A stretch of 64,000 nucleotides of DNA from Halomonas halodenitrificans DSM 735 (lineage in GTDB: Bacteria > Pseudomonadota > Gammaproteobacteria > Pseudomonadales > Halomonadaceae). Location: contig NZ_JHVH01000017.1 of NCBI RefSeq assembly GCF_000620045.1, positions 1 to 64,000 on the forward strand. The letters run 5' to 3'. This document shows, in pieces, positions 33,361 to 45,142 of this stretch. The first letter of the stretch is position 1. Each line of letters opens with the position of its first letter. The notes below the pieces were generated by a model that saw only the letters and a list, made by a program, of their open reading frames with translations, was not told the DNA's origin and did no database searches. The translations under genes were made by a program, and so were the position numbers.

Positions 33361-34353
33361 TTATGCCTGGCGGTCCATCGCGAGGTGGGTCAGCTCGGTC
33401 ATGCTGTCGCGGTAGGGGCTCCGAGGTAGTGTCTCGAGCTGGGCCAGGGCCTGCTCGGCCATCTCCAGGGCGCGGCGGCGAGTGTATTCCAGGGCGCCGG
33501 TGGCGTTGACGATCTCCAGGACTTCCTGCAGGTGGTCCAGGCCGCCCTGGCGAATCGCCTTGCGGATCAGCCTGGTCTGTTCCGGAGTGCCCGTTGCCAT
33601 GGCCTGGATCAGCGGCAGGGTGGGCTTGCCCTCGGCCAGGTCGTCGCCGACGTTCTTGCCCATGGTCTCGGCATCGCCCTGGTAGTCGAGCAGGTCGTCG
33701 ATCAGCTGGAAGGCCAGGCCCAGGTAGCGGCCGTAATGCTGCAGAGCGGCTTCCTGTTCCGGCGTAGCCTCGGCGAGGATGGCGCCGCTGTGGCTTGCCG
33801 CCTCGAACAGCATGGCGGTCTTGCCCTGGATGGTCTCGAAATAGGCAGCCTCGTCGATATCCGGGTTGCCCACGTTGGTGAGCTGCTGCACCTCGCCTTC
33901 GGCAATCACGCAGGTGGCGGAGGAGAGCACGCTCATGATGCGCATGGAGCCGACGTCGACCATCATCTGGAAGGAGCGCGAATACAGGAAGTCGCCGACG
34001 AGCACCGAGGGAGCGTTGCCCCAGGCATCGTTGGCGGTGGCCTTGCCGCGACGCAGATGCGATTCATCCACCACATCGTCATGCAGCAACGTGGAGGTAT
34101 GCATGAACTCGATCAGGGTAGCCAGGGTAATGTGGCGGTCGCCCTGGTAGCCCAGGGCGCGGGCCGCCAGGAGTACCAGCAGCGGGCGCAGACGCTTGCC
34201 GCCGCTGACGATGATGTGCTGGCCAATGGTCTCGACCAGCGGGATCCGCGAGCCGAGCCGGGTCATGATGGTGCGGTTGACCGCGGCGAAGTCCTCGGCC
34301 ACGACGGCGTGGATCGGGGAGGGGGTGGCGGTATCGGAAGCGTGGCTAGGCAT
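33361..34353 (-). CDS. ispB: Octaprenyl diphosphate synthase IspB
   Basis: This 330-residue trans-prenyltransferase has the first Asp-rich motif LLHDDVVDES (DDxxD) near residue 95 and the second LIDDLLDYQGD near residue 217, plus GGKRLRPLLVLLAA. It makes the isoprenoid side chain of ubiquinone. It is divergent from rplU-rpmA, a conserved gammaproteobacterial arrangement. The first DDxxD helix and overall length are normal. Confidence 0.96.
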   Translation of the reverse strand: MPSHASDTATPSPIHAVVAEDFAAVNRTIMTRLGSRIPLVETIGQHIIVSGGKRLRPLLVLLAARALGYQGDRHITLATLIEFMHTSTLLHDDVVDESHLRRGKATANDAWGNAPSVLVGDFLYSRSFQMMVDVGSMRIMSVLSSATCVIAEGEVQQLTNVGNPDIDEAAYFETIQGKTAMLFEAASHSGAILAEATPEQEAALQHYGRYLGLAFQLIDDLLDYQGDAETMGKNVGDDLAEGKPTLPLIQAMATGTPEQTRLIRKAIRQGGLDHLQEVLEIVNATGALEYTRRRALEMAEQALAQLETLPRSPYRDSMTELTHLAMDRQA

Positions 34354-34467
34354 GGAGGCAGTATCAACAGTCGGTTGGGGCCGGGGCTAAGCGGCCCCCT
34401 GCTGGCCTGGGAATGTCGGCCATGCTATGGGGCCCCCTCGGGGGCGTCAAGGCGCTGTGTGAGCGGG

Positions 34468-34496
34468 TTGTGTCGTGTGTCGCCTGTCGCTATAAT
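34468..34496 (+). promoter_or_regulatory. Sigma-70 promoter of rplU-rpmA
   Basis: TTGTGT (34468-34473) and a perfect TATAAT (34491-34496) are 17 bp apart, about 105 bp before the rplU start in the ispB-rplU divergent region. The long leader is usual for ribosomal protein operons. Confidence 0.8.
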
Positions 34497-34600
34497 ACGC
34501 GACCCACTCATCTCGCTCCCTGTCAGATGGTTGCCGAAAGGGGCGCCATTCGAAGCAGGCCGACGAAGAGCCCAACCCGATGAGTCCTGGAGAGAAAAGC

Positions 34601-34912
34601 ATGTACGCAGTTATCAAGAGCGGCGGCAAGCAGTACCGCGTTCAGGAAGGTCAGACCCTGAAACTCGAGAAGATCGAGATCCCGACCGGCGAGTCCATCG
34701 ACTTCGACGAAGTGCTGCTGGTTGGCAGCGATGACGAGGTCAAGGTCGGTGCTCCCCTGGTCGACGGTGCCAAGGTCTCTGCCGAGATCGTTGCCCACGG
34801 CCGTGGCGACAAGGTCAACATCATCAAGTTCCGTCGTCGCAAGCACAGCATGAAGCGTCAGGGCCACCGCCAGTGGTTCACTGAAGTCAAGATCACCGGG
34901 ATCTCCGCGTAA
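34601..34912 (+). CDS. rplU: 50S ribosomal protein L21
   Basis: The 103-residue protein begins [18 protein letters not shown] and ends with [17 protein letters not shown], diagnostic of L21. It binds 23S rRNA in the large subunit. ATG 34601 has GGAGAG upstream, and the open frame extends 21 bp further without support. It is followed by rpmA after 32 bp. Confidence 0.98.
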   Translation: MYAVIKSGGKQYRVQEGQTLKLEKIEIPTGESIDFDEVLLVGSDDEVKVGAPLVDGAKVSAEIVAHGRGDKVNIIKFRRRKHSMKRQGHRQWFTEVKITGISA

Positions 34913-34944
34913 GCGGCCCATCCCCCTGAACGGAGGTTTATTCC

Positions 34945-35202
34945 ATGGCACATAAGAAGGCAGCGGGCTCTACCCGCAACGGTCGCGATTCCGAATCCAA
35001 GCGCCTTGGCGTCAAGCTCTTCGGCGGCCAGGCCGTGACCGCCGGCAACATCATCGTTCGCCAGCGTGGCACCAAGTTCCATGCCGGTACCGGCGTCGGC
35101 ATCGGCAAGGACCACACCCTGTTCGCCCTGGACGAAGGCGTGATCAAGTTCGAGACCAAGGGTCCGAAGAACCGCAAGTTCGTCAGCGTCGTCTCTGCCT
35201 GA
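34945..35202 (+). CDS. rpmA: 50S ribosomal protein L27
   Basis: The 85-residue protein starts [19 protein letters not shown] and contains [20 protein letters not shown], diagnostic of L27, whose N-terminus reaches the peptidyl transferase centre. CGGAGG precedes the start. A palindromic hairpin follows the gene. Confidence 0.98.
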   Translation: MAHKKAAGSTRNGRDSESKRLGVKLFGGQAVTAGNIIVRQRGTKFHAGTGVGIGKDHTLFALDEGVIKFETKGPKNRKFVSVVSA

Positions 35203-35224
35203 GACGCCTGAACCTTGCCGCGAG

Positions 35225-35248
35225 AAGGCCCCGCCATGGCGGGGCCTT
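35225..35248 (+). terminator. Terminator or attenuator after rpmA
   Basis: These 24 bp are a perfect GC-rich palindrome starting 22 bp after the rpmA stop and 40 bp before obgE. The T-run behind it is short (CTTG), so partial read-through into obgE is likely. Confidence 0.7.
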
Positions 35249-35284
35249 CTTGTATCATGGCGGCACAGGCCGCCTGGAGAGTGA

Positions 35285-36475
<1,191 letters not shown>

Positions 36476-36543
36476 GGCGTCGCTGGCCGGTACCGGAAGT
36501 CGATGGGGAGTCGATGGGGCCTGACCCCGCGGGAAAAGAGCGA

Positions 36544-37680
36544 ATGGAAAGCAACGAGCAGATGGGTCGCGAGCCACTGACGGACGCCCGTCGGGTGGTG
36601 GTGAAAATTGGCAGCGCCCTGCTGACCAACGATGGCCGTGACCTCGACGAAACGGCGATCGGCGGCTGGGTCGATCAGATTGCCGTGCTGCATCGGCACG
36701 GCATCGAGGTGGTGGTGGTGTCCTCCGGCGCGGTGGCCGCGGGCATGGTGCGTCTCGGCTGGCAGGCACGTCCCTCGTCGGTGCATGAGCTACAGGCCGC
36801 GGCGGCGGTGGGGCAGAATGGTCTCACCGAGTGCTATGAAGGCCACTTCGCGCGCCACGACATGCTCACCGCCCAGGTGCTGCTGACCCACGACGATCTC
36901 TCCAATCGCAAGCGCTACCTCAACGCCCGCTCGGCGCTGCGCACCCTGGTCGACCTGCGGGTGGTGCCGGTGATCAATGAAAACGACACCGTGGTGACCG
37001 ACGAGATCCGCTTCGGCGACAACGACACCCTGGGAGCCCTGGTGGCCAACCTGCTGCAGGCCGATGCCCTGGTGATCCTGACCGACCAGGAGGGCCTGTT
37101 CGACGCCGACCCGCGTTCCAGTCCCGAGGCTAGGTTGATTGCCGAGGGGCGCGCCGATGACCCGGCACTGGCGGCCGTGGCCGGTGGTAGTGGGGCCCTG
37201 GGGCGCGGCGGCATGGCGACCAAGATCCGTGCCGCGCGGCTGGCGGCGCGTTCGGGGGCCGTTACCGCCATCGCCGGCGGCCGCCAGGCCGATGTGCTGG
37301 TTCGGCTGATCGATGGCGAACGCCTGGGCACCCTGCTGCACCCCGATCAGGCACCCATGGCGGCACGCAAGCGCTGGCTGGCCGGGCAGCTGCAGGTGCG
37401 TGGCACCCTGACTCTGGATGCCGGGGCGGTCAAGGTGTTGCGAGAAAAGGGTTCCAGTCTGCTGCCGGTAGGGATAAAAGCCGCGGCCGGGCAGTTCCGG
37501 CGCGGCGATATGGTGCTCTGTGTCGACGAACAGGGCGACCGGGTGGCCAAGGGGCTGGTCAACTATGGCGTCGAGGATGCGCGGCGCATCATTGGCAGGC
37601 CTAGCCACCAGATCGAGGCGATCCTCGGCTTCATGGAGGCGCCGGAGCTGATCAATCGCGACAACCTGGTGGTGCTGTAG
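36544..37680 (+). CDS. proB: Glutamate 5-kinase ProB
   Basis: This 378-residue enzyme has the amino-acid kinase domain ([43 protein letters not shown]) and a C-terminal PUA domain beginning near residue 285 ([13 protein letters not shown]). It phosphorylates glutamate, the first step to proline, a compatible solute in halophiles. ATG 36544 was chosen with GGGAAAAG upstream. ATG 36514 would add ten residues and has a Shine-Dalgarno-like element too close to it. The start is therefore uncertain within 30 bp. Confidence 0.95.
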   Translation: MESNEQMGREPLTDARRVVVKIGSALLTNDGRDLDETAIGGWVDQIAVLHRHGIEVVVVSSGAVAAGMVRLGWQARPSSVHELQAAAAVGQNGLTECYEGHFARHDMLTAQVLLTHDDLSNRKRYLNARSALRTLVDLRVVPVINENDTVVTDEIRFGDNDTLGALVANLLQADALVILTDQEGLFDADPRSSPEARLIAEGRADDPALAAVAGGSGALGRGGMATKIRAARLAARSGAVTAIAGGRQADVLVRLIDGERLGTLLHPDQAPMAARKRWLAGQLQVRGTLTLDAGAVKVLREKGSSLLPVGIKAAAGQFRRGDMVLCVDEQGDRVAKGLVNYGVEDARRIIGRPSHQIEAILGFMEAPELINRDNLVVL

Positions 37681-37921
37681 GTACGCTCCGGGCTATCGCA
37701 TACTTCGTAACAGCGATGGCCGCGTAGACGCGCTGGCAAGCTCCATCCTGGCTGTGGTAGGATGCGCCATCCTCTCAGACACGGCCCGTGAACGGTCGCC
37801 GCATCAGCAGCGATCGGCCAGATGGCCAGGCCGGCGGTAAGGTGTATTCCTTGCTGCCGCATCAATACGTTATTTCAGCCGTCACCACACGGGCGGCGAA
37901 GAATCTCCAAGGAGACAGCAA

Positions 37922-38188
37922 GTGGCAAACAGCAAGCAAGCTCGCAAGCGCGCCCGTCAGGCCGAAGGTCGTCGTGTCCTGAAGGCCAGCCAGCGCAGCA
38001 TGGTCCGCACCTATATCAAGCGCGTCATCAAGGCCATCAACGGCGGTGACCATGCCGAGGCGATGAGCGCCTTCCAACAGGCGCAGCCGATCATCGATCG
38101 TGTTGCCGACAAGGATGTGCTCTCCAAGAAGAAGGCCGCCCGCATGAAGAGCCGCCTGAACAAGCGCATCAAGGCCCTGGCTGCCTAA
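37922..38188 (+). CDS. rpsT: 30S ribosomal protein S20
   Basis: The 88-residue basic protein begins with GTG 37922 (MANSKQARKRARQAEGRR) and AAGGAG upstream. The weak GTG start is usual for S20, which is feedback-regulated in translation in E. coli. It binds 16S rRNA. The 240-bp region before it carries its promoter. A strong terminator follows. Confidence 0.97.
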   Translation: MANSKQARKRARQAEGRRVLKASQRSMVRTYIKRVIKAINGGDHAEAMSAFQQAQPIIDRVADKDVLSKKKAARMKSRLNKRIKALAA

Positions 38189-38234
38189 GCCGGTCAGATG
38201 TCATCGAGAGCCGGCCGCTGGCCGGCGTCTCGTG

Positions 38235-38260
38235 AAAAACCGGCTGCGGCCGGTTTTTTT
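38235..38260 (+). terminator. Rho-independent terminator of rpsT
   Basis: AAAAACCGGC (38235-38244), a TGCG loop and GCCGGTTTTT (38249-38258) extending to seven T residues form a textbook terminator between rpsT and murJ. Confidence 0.93.
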
Positions 38261-38292
38261 GTGGCTGCCATTTACAGTGCCGAGGATCAGGC

Positions 38293-39894
38293 GTGACGGA
38301 TCGTGAACAGGCGACACCGGCAGCGGTGGGCGAAAACGACAGGGTAGTGGCTCCCAAGGGCGGTGGGTTGATGCGCTCGGGCCTCGTGGTCAGCATGATG
38401 ACCATGCTCTCGCGGGTGATGGGTCTGGCGCGCGACGTGACCATCGCCGCGATGTTTGGTGCGGGGCAGGGCGCCGATGCCTTCTTCGTTGCCTTCAAGA
38501 TTCCCAACTTCATGCGCCGGCTATTCGCCGAAGGCGCCTTCAATCAGGCCTTCGTGCCGGTACTCTCGGAGTACGCCACCCGAGGCAGCCGACGCGAGGT
38601 CCGCGAGCTGCTCGATGCCGTATCCGGCAGCCTGGCGGCGGTGCTGTTCCTGTTGACTGCGGTGGCCATGTTTGCCGCACCCTGGCTGGTGTGGGTATTC
38701 GCCCCCGGGTTCGGTCGTGACCCGGCCAAGCTGGCACTCACCGCCGATATGCTGCGGCTCACCTTCCCTTACCTGCTGCTGATCTCGCTGACGGCGTTTG
38801 CCGGCAGCGTGCTCAATACCTGGAACCGCTTTGCAGTGCCGGCCTTTACTCCGGTGCTGCTCAACCTCTCGCTGATCGGGGCGGCACTGCTGCTGACCCC
38901 CTTGATGAGCGAACCGGCCATGGCGCTGGCCTGGGGCGTGCTGATCGCCGGGGTAGCTCAGCTTGCCTTTCAGGCGCCTTTCCTGGTGCGGCTGGGGCTG
39001 GCGCCGCGGCCCTGGCCCAGCTTCCAGCATCCCGGCGTCAAACGGATCATGACGCTGATGGTGCCGGCGCTGTTCGGGGTCTCGGTATCCCAGATCAACC
39101 TGCTGCTGGATACCATTCTCGCCTCCCTGCTGGCGGCTGGCAGCGTCTCCTGGCTGTACTATTCCGACCGCCTGGTGGAGCTACCCCTGGGCGTGTTCGG
39201 CATCGCCATCGGCACCGTGATCCTGCCGGCGCTGTCGCGTCGCCACGCGGAGCAGTCCGGCGAGCACTTCAGTGCCATGCTCGACTGGGCGATCCGTGCC
39301 GTACTGCTGCTGGGATTGCCGGCGGCCCTGGCCCTGGCCCTGCTCGCCGAGCCGCTGCTGATCTCGCTGTTTCACTATGGCGCCATGACCGAGCGTGATA
39401 TCGCCATGGCGGCGATGAGCCTGCGTGCCTACTCTCTGGGGTTGGTGGCCTTCATGCTGATCAAGGTGTTGGCGCCGGGTTTCTTCGCCCGCCAGGACAC
39501 CAAGACCCCGGTGAAGGTCGGCATCATTGCCATGGTCGCCAATATGGTCTTCAACCTGATCCTGATCTGGCCCCTGGCACACGCCGGCCTGGCGCTGGCC
39601 ACGGCGCTCTCGGCGTTCATGAATGCCGGCATGCTGGGCTGGCTGCTCAGAAAACAGGGTGTGCTGGTGTTCCAGCCCGGCTGGGGCCGCTATGCGGTGC
39701 AGCTGCTGGGCGGTTGTGGGGTGATGGGGCTGGGTCTCTGGTGGTTTTCCCCCGACTGGCAGGCATGGCTCGGCTGGGGCCTCTGGCAGCGTATCGCCTG
39801 GCTGGCAACCCTGGTGGTGGGCGGCGGGGTGCTCTACTTCGCCTGGCTGGCCGTTACCGGGGTGCGCATCAGACACTTTAGAATGAGGGGCTGA
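38293..39894 (+). CDS. murJ: Lipid II flippase MurJ (MviN)
   Basis: This 533-residue polytopic protein has about 14 hydrophobic segments and MurJ motifs: MTMLSRVMGLARDVTIAAMF and FRRLFAEGAF-like NFMRRLFAEGAFNQAFVPVL, with GSVSWLYYSDRLVELPLGVF. It flips the lipid-linked peptidoglycan precursor across the inner membrane. GTG 38293 is given as start. An internal ATG at 38371 (MRSGLVVSMM) is closer to the usual N-terminus and is an alternative. Confidence 0.96.
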   Translation: MTDREQATPAAVGENDRVVAPKGGGLMRSGLVVSMMTMLSRVMGLARDVTIAAMFGAGQGADAFFVAFKIPNFMRRLFAEGAFNQAFVPVLSEYATRGSRREVRELLDAVSGSLAAVLFLLTAVAMFAAPWLVWVFAPGFGRDPAKLALTADMLRLTFPYLLLISLTAFAGSVLNTWNRFAVPAFTPVLLNLSLIGAALLLTPLMSEPAMALAWGVLIAGVAQLAFQAPFLVRLGLAPRPWPSFQHPGVKRIMTLMVPALFGVSVSQINLLLDTILASLLAAGSVSWLYYSDRLVELPLGVFGIAIGTVILPALSRRHAEQSGEHFSAMLDWAIRAVLLLGLPAALALALLAEPLLISLFHYGAMTERDIAMAAMSLRAYSLGLVAFMLIKVLAPGFFARQDTKTPVKVGIIAMVANMVFNLILIWPLAHAGLALATALSAFMNAGMLGWLLRKQGVLVFQPGWGRYAVQLLGGCGVMGLGLWWFSPDWQAWLGWGLWQRIAWLATLVVGGGVLYFAWLAVTGVRIRHFRMRG

Positions 39895-40010
39895 CGGCCT
39901 CTCGTTGGCGCTGCGTGTCGCCAGACTGGCCCCGGCTGTCAAGGGGCCGTCTGTCCGGTATAATCGATGATTTAACCACCATTCGACGCCGAGCGGGGCT
40001 CTACCACGCC

Positions 40011-41171
40011 ATGCAAGTGATTCGAGGACTGCACAACCTGCGCGACGAGCACCGTGGCTGCGTGGCCACCATCGGCAACTTCGATGGTGTCCACCGCGGC
40101 CATCAGGCGATTCTCGAGCAGTGTCGCGAGCAGGCACGCCGCCTCGGTCTGCCGGTGGCGGTGGTCGTGTTCGAGCCCCAGCCCCGCGAGTTCTTCGCCG
40201 ATGACCAGGCGCCACCGCGGCTCACCCGCCTGCGCGACAAGGTGCGGCTGCTGGGTGAGGCCGGCGTGGAACGTGTGCTCTGCCTGCCGTTCAACGAGGC
40301 CCTGCGTAGCCTCACCGCCGAGGCCTTTATTCGGCGGGTGCTGATTCAGGGGCTGGGGGTGCGCCATCTGGTTGTGGGCGATGACTTCCGCTTCGGCTGT
40401 GACCGTCGCGGCGATTTCCATCTGCTTACCGCGGTGGGCCAGGCCAGCGGTTTCGAGGTGGAGCATACCCGCACCTTTACCGTCGACGATGAGCGGGTCT
40501 CCAGCAGCCGTATTCGCACCCTGCTGGCCAGCGGCAACTTCGCGGCGGCAGCTTGCCTGCTGGGTCGGGCCTATCGGCTGGGCGGCCGCGTGGTGGCCGA
40601 TCAGAAGCTGGGTCGCACCATCGGTGTGCCGACCGCCAACCTGCCTCAGCCGGTGTGCTCTCTGGCGTTGCATGGCGTCTACGCGGTGGTGACCGAGTTG
40701 CCCGACGGTAGTCGCCTGCCGGGAGTAGCCAATATCGGCTGGCGGCCCACCGTCGGCAGCGTGCGACCGGTGCTCGAGGTGCACCTGTTCGACTTCGATG
40801 GTGATCTCTATGGCGCACGCCTGGAGGTCATGCCCTGCGCCAAGCTGCGCGGCGAGGTGAAGTTCGACGACTTCGCGGCGCTCAAGCGCCAGATCGGCCT
40901 CGATCAGCAGCGCGCCCGCGACTACTTTTTTCGGCATCCCGACGCCGATGCGTGTGCTTTTCAGCATCCCGACGCCGATGCACGTTCTCTTCGGCATCCC
41001 GACGCCGATGCGCGTGCTTTTCAGCATCCCGACGCCGATGCGTGTTCTTCTCGGTACCCCGAGACTTTCGGTAACGATGATTCTCTTCCTCTGGCATCGG
41101 CGCCGCTGGCGCGCGAGGCCGTGACACTCGATTCCTCGGCGGGTATGTCCGCCGACCATGACGACGGCTGA
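40011..41171 (+). CDS. ribF: Bifunctional riboflavin kinase/FAD synthetase RibF with repeat-extended tail
   Basis: This 386-residue enzyme begins [20 protein letters not shown]. It has the FAD synthetase nucleotidyl-transfer motif [11 protein letters not shown] and the flavokinase region with [11 protein letters not shown] and [10 protein letters not shown]. It converts riboflavin to FMN and FAD. The normal protein ends near RDYFF at about residue 308. The last 78 residues are an extra tail made of four 10-residue HPDADA repeats followed by low-complexity sequence. The upstream open frame from 39915 is not conserved. ileS begins 10 bp after the stop. Confidence 0.95.
   Translation: MQVIRGLHNLRDEHRGCVATIGNFDGVHRGHQAILEQCREQARRLGLPVAVVVFEPQPREFFADDQAPPRLTRLRDKVRLLGEAGVERVLCLPFNEALRSLTAEAFIRRVLIQGLGVRHLVVGDDFRFGCDRRGDFHLLTAVGQASGFEVEHTRTFTVDDERVSSSRIRTLLASGNFAAAACLLGRAYRLGGRVVADQKLGRTIGVPTANLPQPVCSLALHGVYAVVTELPDGSRLPGVANIGWRPTVGSVRPVLEVHLFDFDGDLYGARLEVMPCAKLRGEVKFDDFAALKRQIGLDQQRARDYFFRHPDADACAFQHPDADARSLRHPDADARAFQHPDADACSSRYPETFGNDDSLPLASAPLAREAVTLDSSAGMSADHDDG
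40935..41054 (+). repeat. Four tandem 30-bp units in the ribF tail
   Basis: Units at 40935-40964, 40965-40994, 40995-41024 and 41025-41054 each start CATCCCGACGCCGATGC and encode HPDADA plus four variable residues. Differences lie mainly in the last 12 bp of each unit, alternating between two versions. The repeat keeps the ribF frame and sits just beyond the conserved enzyme domain. Confidence 0.95.
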
Positions 41172-41181
41172 TCCCCAGGAT

Positions 41182-44016
41182 ATGAGCGACTACAAGCCCA
41201 CTCTGAACCTGCCAGAAACCGATTTTCCCATGCGCGGCATGTTGCCCAAGCGTGAGCCCGAGCGGCTGGCCCAGTGGCAGCAGCTGGATATCTATCACCG
41301 CCTGCGCGAGGCGCGCCAGGGGCGGGAGCTGTTCGTGCTGCACGACGGCCCTCCCTACGCCAACGGCAGCATCCATATCGGTCATGCCGTCAACAAGATT
41401 CTCAAGGACATCATCGTCAAGTCCAAGAACCTGGCCGGCTTCGATGCCCCCTATGTGCCCGGCTGGGACTGTCATGGCCTGCCCATCGAGCACAAGGTGG
41501 AGACCACCCACGGCAAGCACCTGGCGCCGGAGCGTGCCCGCGAGCTGTGCCGCGAGTATGCCGCCGAGCAGATCCAGGGCCAGCTCGAGGACTTCGTGCG
41601 CCTCGGCGTGGTCGGCGACTGGGATAACCCCTATCGCTCCATGGACTTCGCCAACGAGGCGGGCGAGATCCGAGCGCTGGCCGACATGGTCGAGGCAGGC
41701 TATGTGTTCAAGGGGCTGAAGCCCGTCAACTGGTGCTTCGACTGTGGTTCGGCGCTGGCCGAGGCCGAGGTGGAGTACCAGGACAAGCAGTCCGACGCCG
41801 TCGACGTGGCCTTTCCGTTGGAAGATGCGGATCGCCTGGCCGCCGTCTTCGGCCTGGAGGCGCTGCCCAAGGACACCGCGGTGGTCATCTGGACCACCAC
41901 GCCCTGGACCGTGCCTGCCAACCAGGCGCTGAACATGCACCCGGAGTTCACCTATGCCCTGGTGGATACCGGCGAGCGCCTGCTGGTGCTGGCCGAAGAC
42001 CTGGTGGAATCGTGCCTGGAGCGTTTCGGCCTGAACGGCGAGGTGATCGCCACTGCCCGGGGTGAAGCCTTCGATGGCATTCGGTTTCGCCACCCGCTCT
42101 ATGATCGCCTGTCACCGGTCTACCTGGCCGACTACGTGGAGTCCGAGGTGGGCAGCACCGGTATCGTCCACTCGGCGCCGGCCTATGGCGTGGATGATTT
42201 CATGACCTGTCGTGCCCACGGCATGACTTTCGATGAGATCGAGAGCCCGGTGCAGGGCAACGGCGTCTACGTCGACAGCCTGCCGTTCTTCGGTGGCCAG
42301 ATGATCTGGAAGGCCAACCCGAAGATCGTCGCCAAGCTCGACGAGGTCGGTGCACTGATGGCCCACAAGCCGATCACCCACAGCTATATGCACTGCTGGC
42401 GCCACAAGACGCCGGTGATCTACCGTGCCACCGCCCAGTGGTTCGTGGGCATGGACATACAAGGCAGTCATGGCAAGACCCTGCGCGAGCGCGCGCTGGA
42501 GGGCATCGAGGTCACTCGGTTCACGCCGGCCTGGGGAAAGGCGCGTCTTCACAGCATGATTGCCAATCGTCCCGACTGGTGTATCTCCCGGCAGCGTAGC
42601 TGGGGGGTGCCGATTCCGTTTTTCCTGCACAAGGCGAGCGGCGAGCTGCATCCACGTACCGTCGAGTTGATGGAGGAGGCCGCCAAGCGGGTCGAGGCCG
42701 AGGGCATCGATGCCTGGTTCCGTCTCGACCCCGCCGAGCTGCTGGGCGAGGAGGCCGCCGACTACGACAAGGTCACCGACACCCTGGACGTGTGGTTCGA
42801 CTCCGGCACCACCCATCGGCACGTGCTGCGCGGCTCGCATCCCCACGGTCATGACAGCGGTCCGCGCGCCGACCTCTATCTGGAGGGCTCCGACCAGCAC
42901 CGCGGCTGGTTCCACTCGTCGCTGCTGACCGGCTGTGCCATCGACGGTCATCCGCCGTACCGCGGCCTGCTCACCCACGGCTTCACCGTGGATGCCCAGG
43001 GCCGCAAGATGTCCAAGTCGATGGGCAACGTGGTGGCACCCCAGGAGGTGATGGACAAGCTGGGCGCCGATATTCTGCGCCTGTGGGCGGCTTCCACCGA
43101 CTATTCCGGTGAGATGGCGGTCTCCGACGAGATCCTCAAGCGTACCGCCGATGTCTATCGCCGCATTCGTAATACCTCGCGTTTCCTGCTGGCCAACCTC
43201 AACGGCTTCGACCCGGAGGTCGACGCCCTGCCATTCGACGAGATGCTGGCCCTGGATCAATGGGTGGTGGACCGCGCCGCCCAGCTTCAGGCGCGGATCG
43301 CAACCGCCTATGACGAGTATCGTTTCCTCGATGTCTACCAGCAGGTGCACGGCTTCTGTGCTCGGGAGCTGGGCGGCTTCTACCTGGACGTGATCAAGGA
43401 TCGCCAGTACACCACCCAGGCCGACTCGGTAGCGCGGCGCAGTGTCCAGACCGCGCTCTATCATGTGGTGAAGGCGCTCTCGCGTTGGGTGGCACCGATC
43501 CTCAGCTTTACCGCCGAGGAAATCTTCGATCATATCCCCGGCAAGCGCGGCGAGAGTGTGCTGCTGGAGGAGTATTACACCGGCCTCTCGACGCTCGCCG
43601 ATGATGCCGAGATGGGCCGCGACTTCTGGGAGCGGGTGCTCAACGTCAAGCAGGCGGTCAACAAGTGCCTGGAAGACGCCCGTAATGCCAAGGCGATCAA
43701 GGGCAGCCTGGCCGCCGAGGTTACCCTCTATGTGGACGACGCCCTGCAGGCCACCCTTGCCAAGCTGGGCGACGAGCTACGCTTCGTGATGCTGACCAGC
43801 GAGGTACGTCTGGCACCGCTTGCCGAGGGTGCCAGTGCCGAGGCCACCGAGCTCGAGGGCCTCAAGGTGGCCGTGGTGGAAAGCCCCAACAACAAGTGCG
43901 AGCGTTGCTGGCACCATCGTGAAGAGGTGGGTACCCACCCGGAGCACCCGGACCTCTGTGGCCGCTGCATCGGCAACCTGCCGGATGGCCCCGGCGAGAC
44001 ACGCCACTATGCGTAA
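41182..44016 (+). CDS. ileS: Isoleucyl-tRNA synthetase
   Basis: This 944-residue class I synthetase has the HIGH-type motif [11 protein letters not shown], the KMSKS motif [10 protein letters not shown], an editing domain between them ([14 protein letters not shown]), and a C-terminal zinc finger with CERCWHH and CGRCIG. ATG 41182 ([11 protein letters not shown]) matches the usual start and has CAGGA upstream. An earlier ATG at 41158 would overlap ribF. It is followed by lspA. Confidence 0.97.
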   Translation: MSDYKPTLNLPETDFPMRGMLPKREPERLAQWQQLDIYHRLREARQGRELFVLHDGPPYANGSIHIGHAVNKILKDIIVKSKNLAGFDAPYVPGWDCHGLPIEHKVETTHGKHLAPERARELCREYAAEQIQGQLEDFVRLGVVGDWDNPYRSMDFANEAGEIRALADMVEAGYVFKGLKPVNWCFDCGSALAEAEVEYQDKQSDAVDVAFPLEDADRLAAVFGLEALPKDTAVVIWTTTPWTVPANQALNMHPEFTYALVDTGERLLVLAEDLVESCLERFGLNGEVIATARGEAFDGIRFRHPLYDRLSPVYLADYVESEVGSTGIVHSAPAYGVDDFMTCRAHGMTFDEIESPVQGNGVYVDSLPFFGGQMIWKANPKIVAKLDEVGALMAHKPITHSYMHCWRHKTPVIYRATAQWFVGMDIQGSHGKTLRERALEGIEVTRFTPAWGKARLHSMIANRPDWCISRQRSWGVPIPFFLHKASGELHPRTVELMEEAAKRVEAEGIDAWFRLDPAELLGEEAADYDKVTDTLDVWFDSGTTHRHVLRGSHPHGHDSGPRADLYLEGSDQHRGWFHSSLLTGCAIDGHPPYRGLLTHGFTVDAQGRKMSKSMGNVVAPQEVMDKLGADILRLWAASTDYSGEMAVSDEILKRTADVYRRIRNTSRFLLANLNGFDPEVDALPFDEMLALDQWVVDRAAQLQARIATAYDEYRFLDVYQQVHGFCARELGGFYLDVIKDRQYTTQADSVARRSVQTALYHVVKALSRWVAPILSFTAEEIFDHIPGKRGESVLLEEYYTGLSTLADDAEMGRDFWERVLNVKQAVNKCLEDARNAKAIKGSLAAEVTLYVDDALQATLAKLGDELRFVMLTSEVRLAPLAEGASAEATELEGLKVAVVESPNNKCERCWHHREEVGTHPEHPDLCGRCIGNLPDGPGETRHYA

Positions 44017-44089
44017 GGAGGGAAGGGTGGCCCGCGGTGACAGAGGAGGCGAGGCGTGCCCGGAGGCGGGCAACCTCGAGCGAGTCTCC

Positions 44090-44578
44090 ATGGAAAGGCC
44101 GCTGCGCTGGCTATGGCTGACGCTGGCGGTGGTCGCCCTTGACCTGGCCACCAAGGCCGCCGCCACCGCCTGGCTGGGGTATGCCCGGCCGGTGGAGGTG
44201 CTGCCGTTCTTCAATCTGACGCTGTTGCACAATACCGGCGCCGCCTTCAGTTTCCTGGCCGACCATCCCGGTTGGCAGCGTTGGGTGTTTGCCGCCATCG
44301 CGGTGGGGGCCAGCATCGGCCTGACGCTCTGGATGCGACGGCTCAAGCGCGACGAGGTGCTGCTTGCCGCCTCGCTTGCCATGATCATCGGCGGGGCGCT
44401 GGGCAATCTCTATGACCGCCTGGTGCATGGCTACGTGGTCGACTTCCTCTCGTTCCACGCGGCGGGCTGGTATTACCCCGCCTTTAACGTGGCGGACATC
44501 GGCATTACCCTGGGGGCCATCGGCCTGATCTGGGAGTCCGTGTTCGGCGAGAAGCGTCGCGCCCGCAAGCGAGGCTGA
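44090..44578 (+). CDS. lspA: Lipoprotein signal peptidase LspA
   Basis: This 162-residue inner-membrane aspartyl protease has four hydrophobic segments and catalytic motifs GALGNLYDRLVHGYVVDF and FNVADIGITLGAIGL, each with the active-site Asp. It cleaves signal peptides from diacylglyceryl-modified lipoproteins. ATG 44090 gives the normal length. An in-frame ATG at 44009 would overlap ileS and add 27 polar residues. The ileS-lspA-fkpB-ispH order is conserved in gammaproteobacteria. Confidence 0.95.
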   Translation: MERPLRWLWLTLAVVALDLATKAAATAWLGYARPVEVLPFFNLTLLHNTGAAFSFLADHPGWQRWVFAAIAVGASIGLTLWMRRLKRDEVLLAASLAMIIGGALGNLYDRLVHGYVVDFLSFHAAGWYYPAFNVADIGITLGAIGLIWESVFGEKRRARKRG

Positions 44579-44618
44579 TATAGCCTTTCGACATTCTGTT
44601 TACCGAGTTCTGGACCTT

Positions 44619-45080
44619 ATGACCGATCACAGCAGCTCCCAACATCGTATCGACGAGGGCATGGAAGTGACCCTGCATTTCACCCTCAAGCTGGAAGACG
44701 GCACCGTGGTGGACTCCACCCGCGACAAGGCCCCGGCCACCTTCCAGCTGGGCGACGGCAACCTGCCGCCTGGCTTCGAGCATCCCATGAAGGGCATGTG
44801 CGCCGGCGAGAGCGATACCTTCGAGATCACCCCGGAGCATGCCTTCGGCCAACATAACCCGCAGAATATCCAGCGCCTGAAGCGCGATGACTTCGGCGAG
44901 GAGACACTGGAGGTCGGTACCGTCATGTCGTTTGCCGATCCCGGAGGCGGGGAGCTGCCCGGCGTGATCAGCGCCGTCGAGGGCAACCAGGTGGATGTGG
45001 ACTTCAATCACCCGCTGGCGGGGCGTACCCTGACCTTCGAGGTCGAGATCATCGAGGTAACGCCGGCCACCACCCACTGA
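44619..45080 (+). CDS. fkpB: FKBP-type peptidyl-prolyl isomerase FkpB (SlpA-like)
   Basis: This 153-residue protein starts near [21 protein letters not shown] and has GLPGFE-like [17 protein letters not shown] and the insert-in-flap domain ([18 protein letters not shown]). It probably catalyses proline isomerisation and chaperones nascent or folding proteins. It lies between lspA and ispH as in E. coli. Confidence 0.95.
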   Translation: MTDHSSSQHRIDEGMEVTLHFTLKLEDGTVVDSTRDKAPATFQLGDGNLPPGFEHPMKGMCAGESDTFEITPEHAFGQHNPQNIQRLKRDDFGEETLEVGTVMSFADPGGGELPGVISAVEGNQVDVDFNHPLAGRTLTFEVEIIEVTPATTH

Positions 45081-45142
45081 GCCATGTTTCTCTCCTGGCA
45101 ATCAGACATGCCGATGCCGCAACGCATCAAGGATTCTTCACC

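Noticed and set aside
40935..41054. CRISPR-like direct repeats
   Set aside because: The repeats are head-to-tail 30-bp units without spacers, inside the ribF reading frame, with no cas gene nearby.
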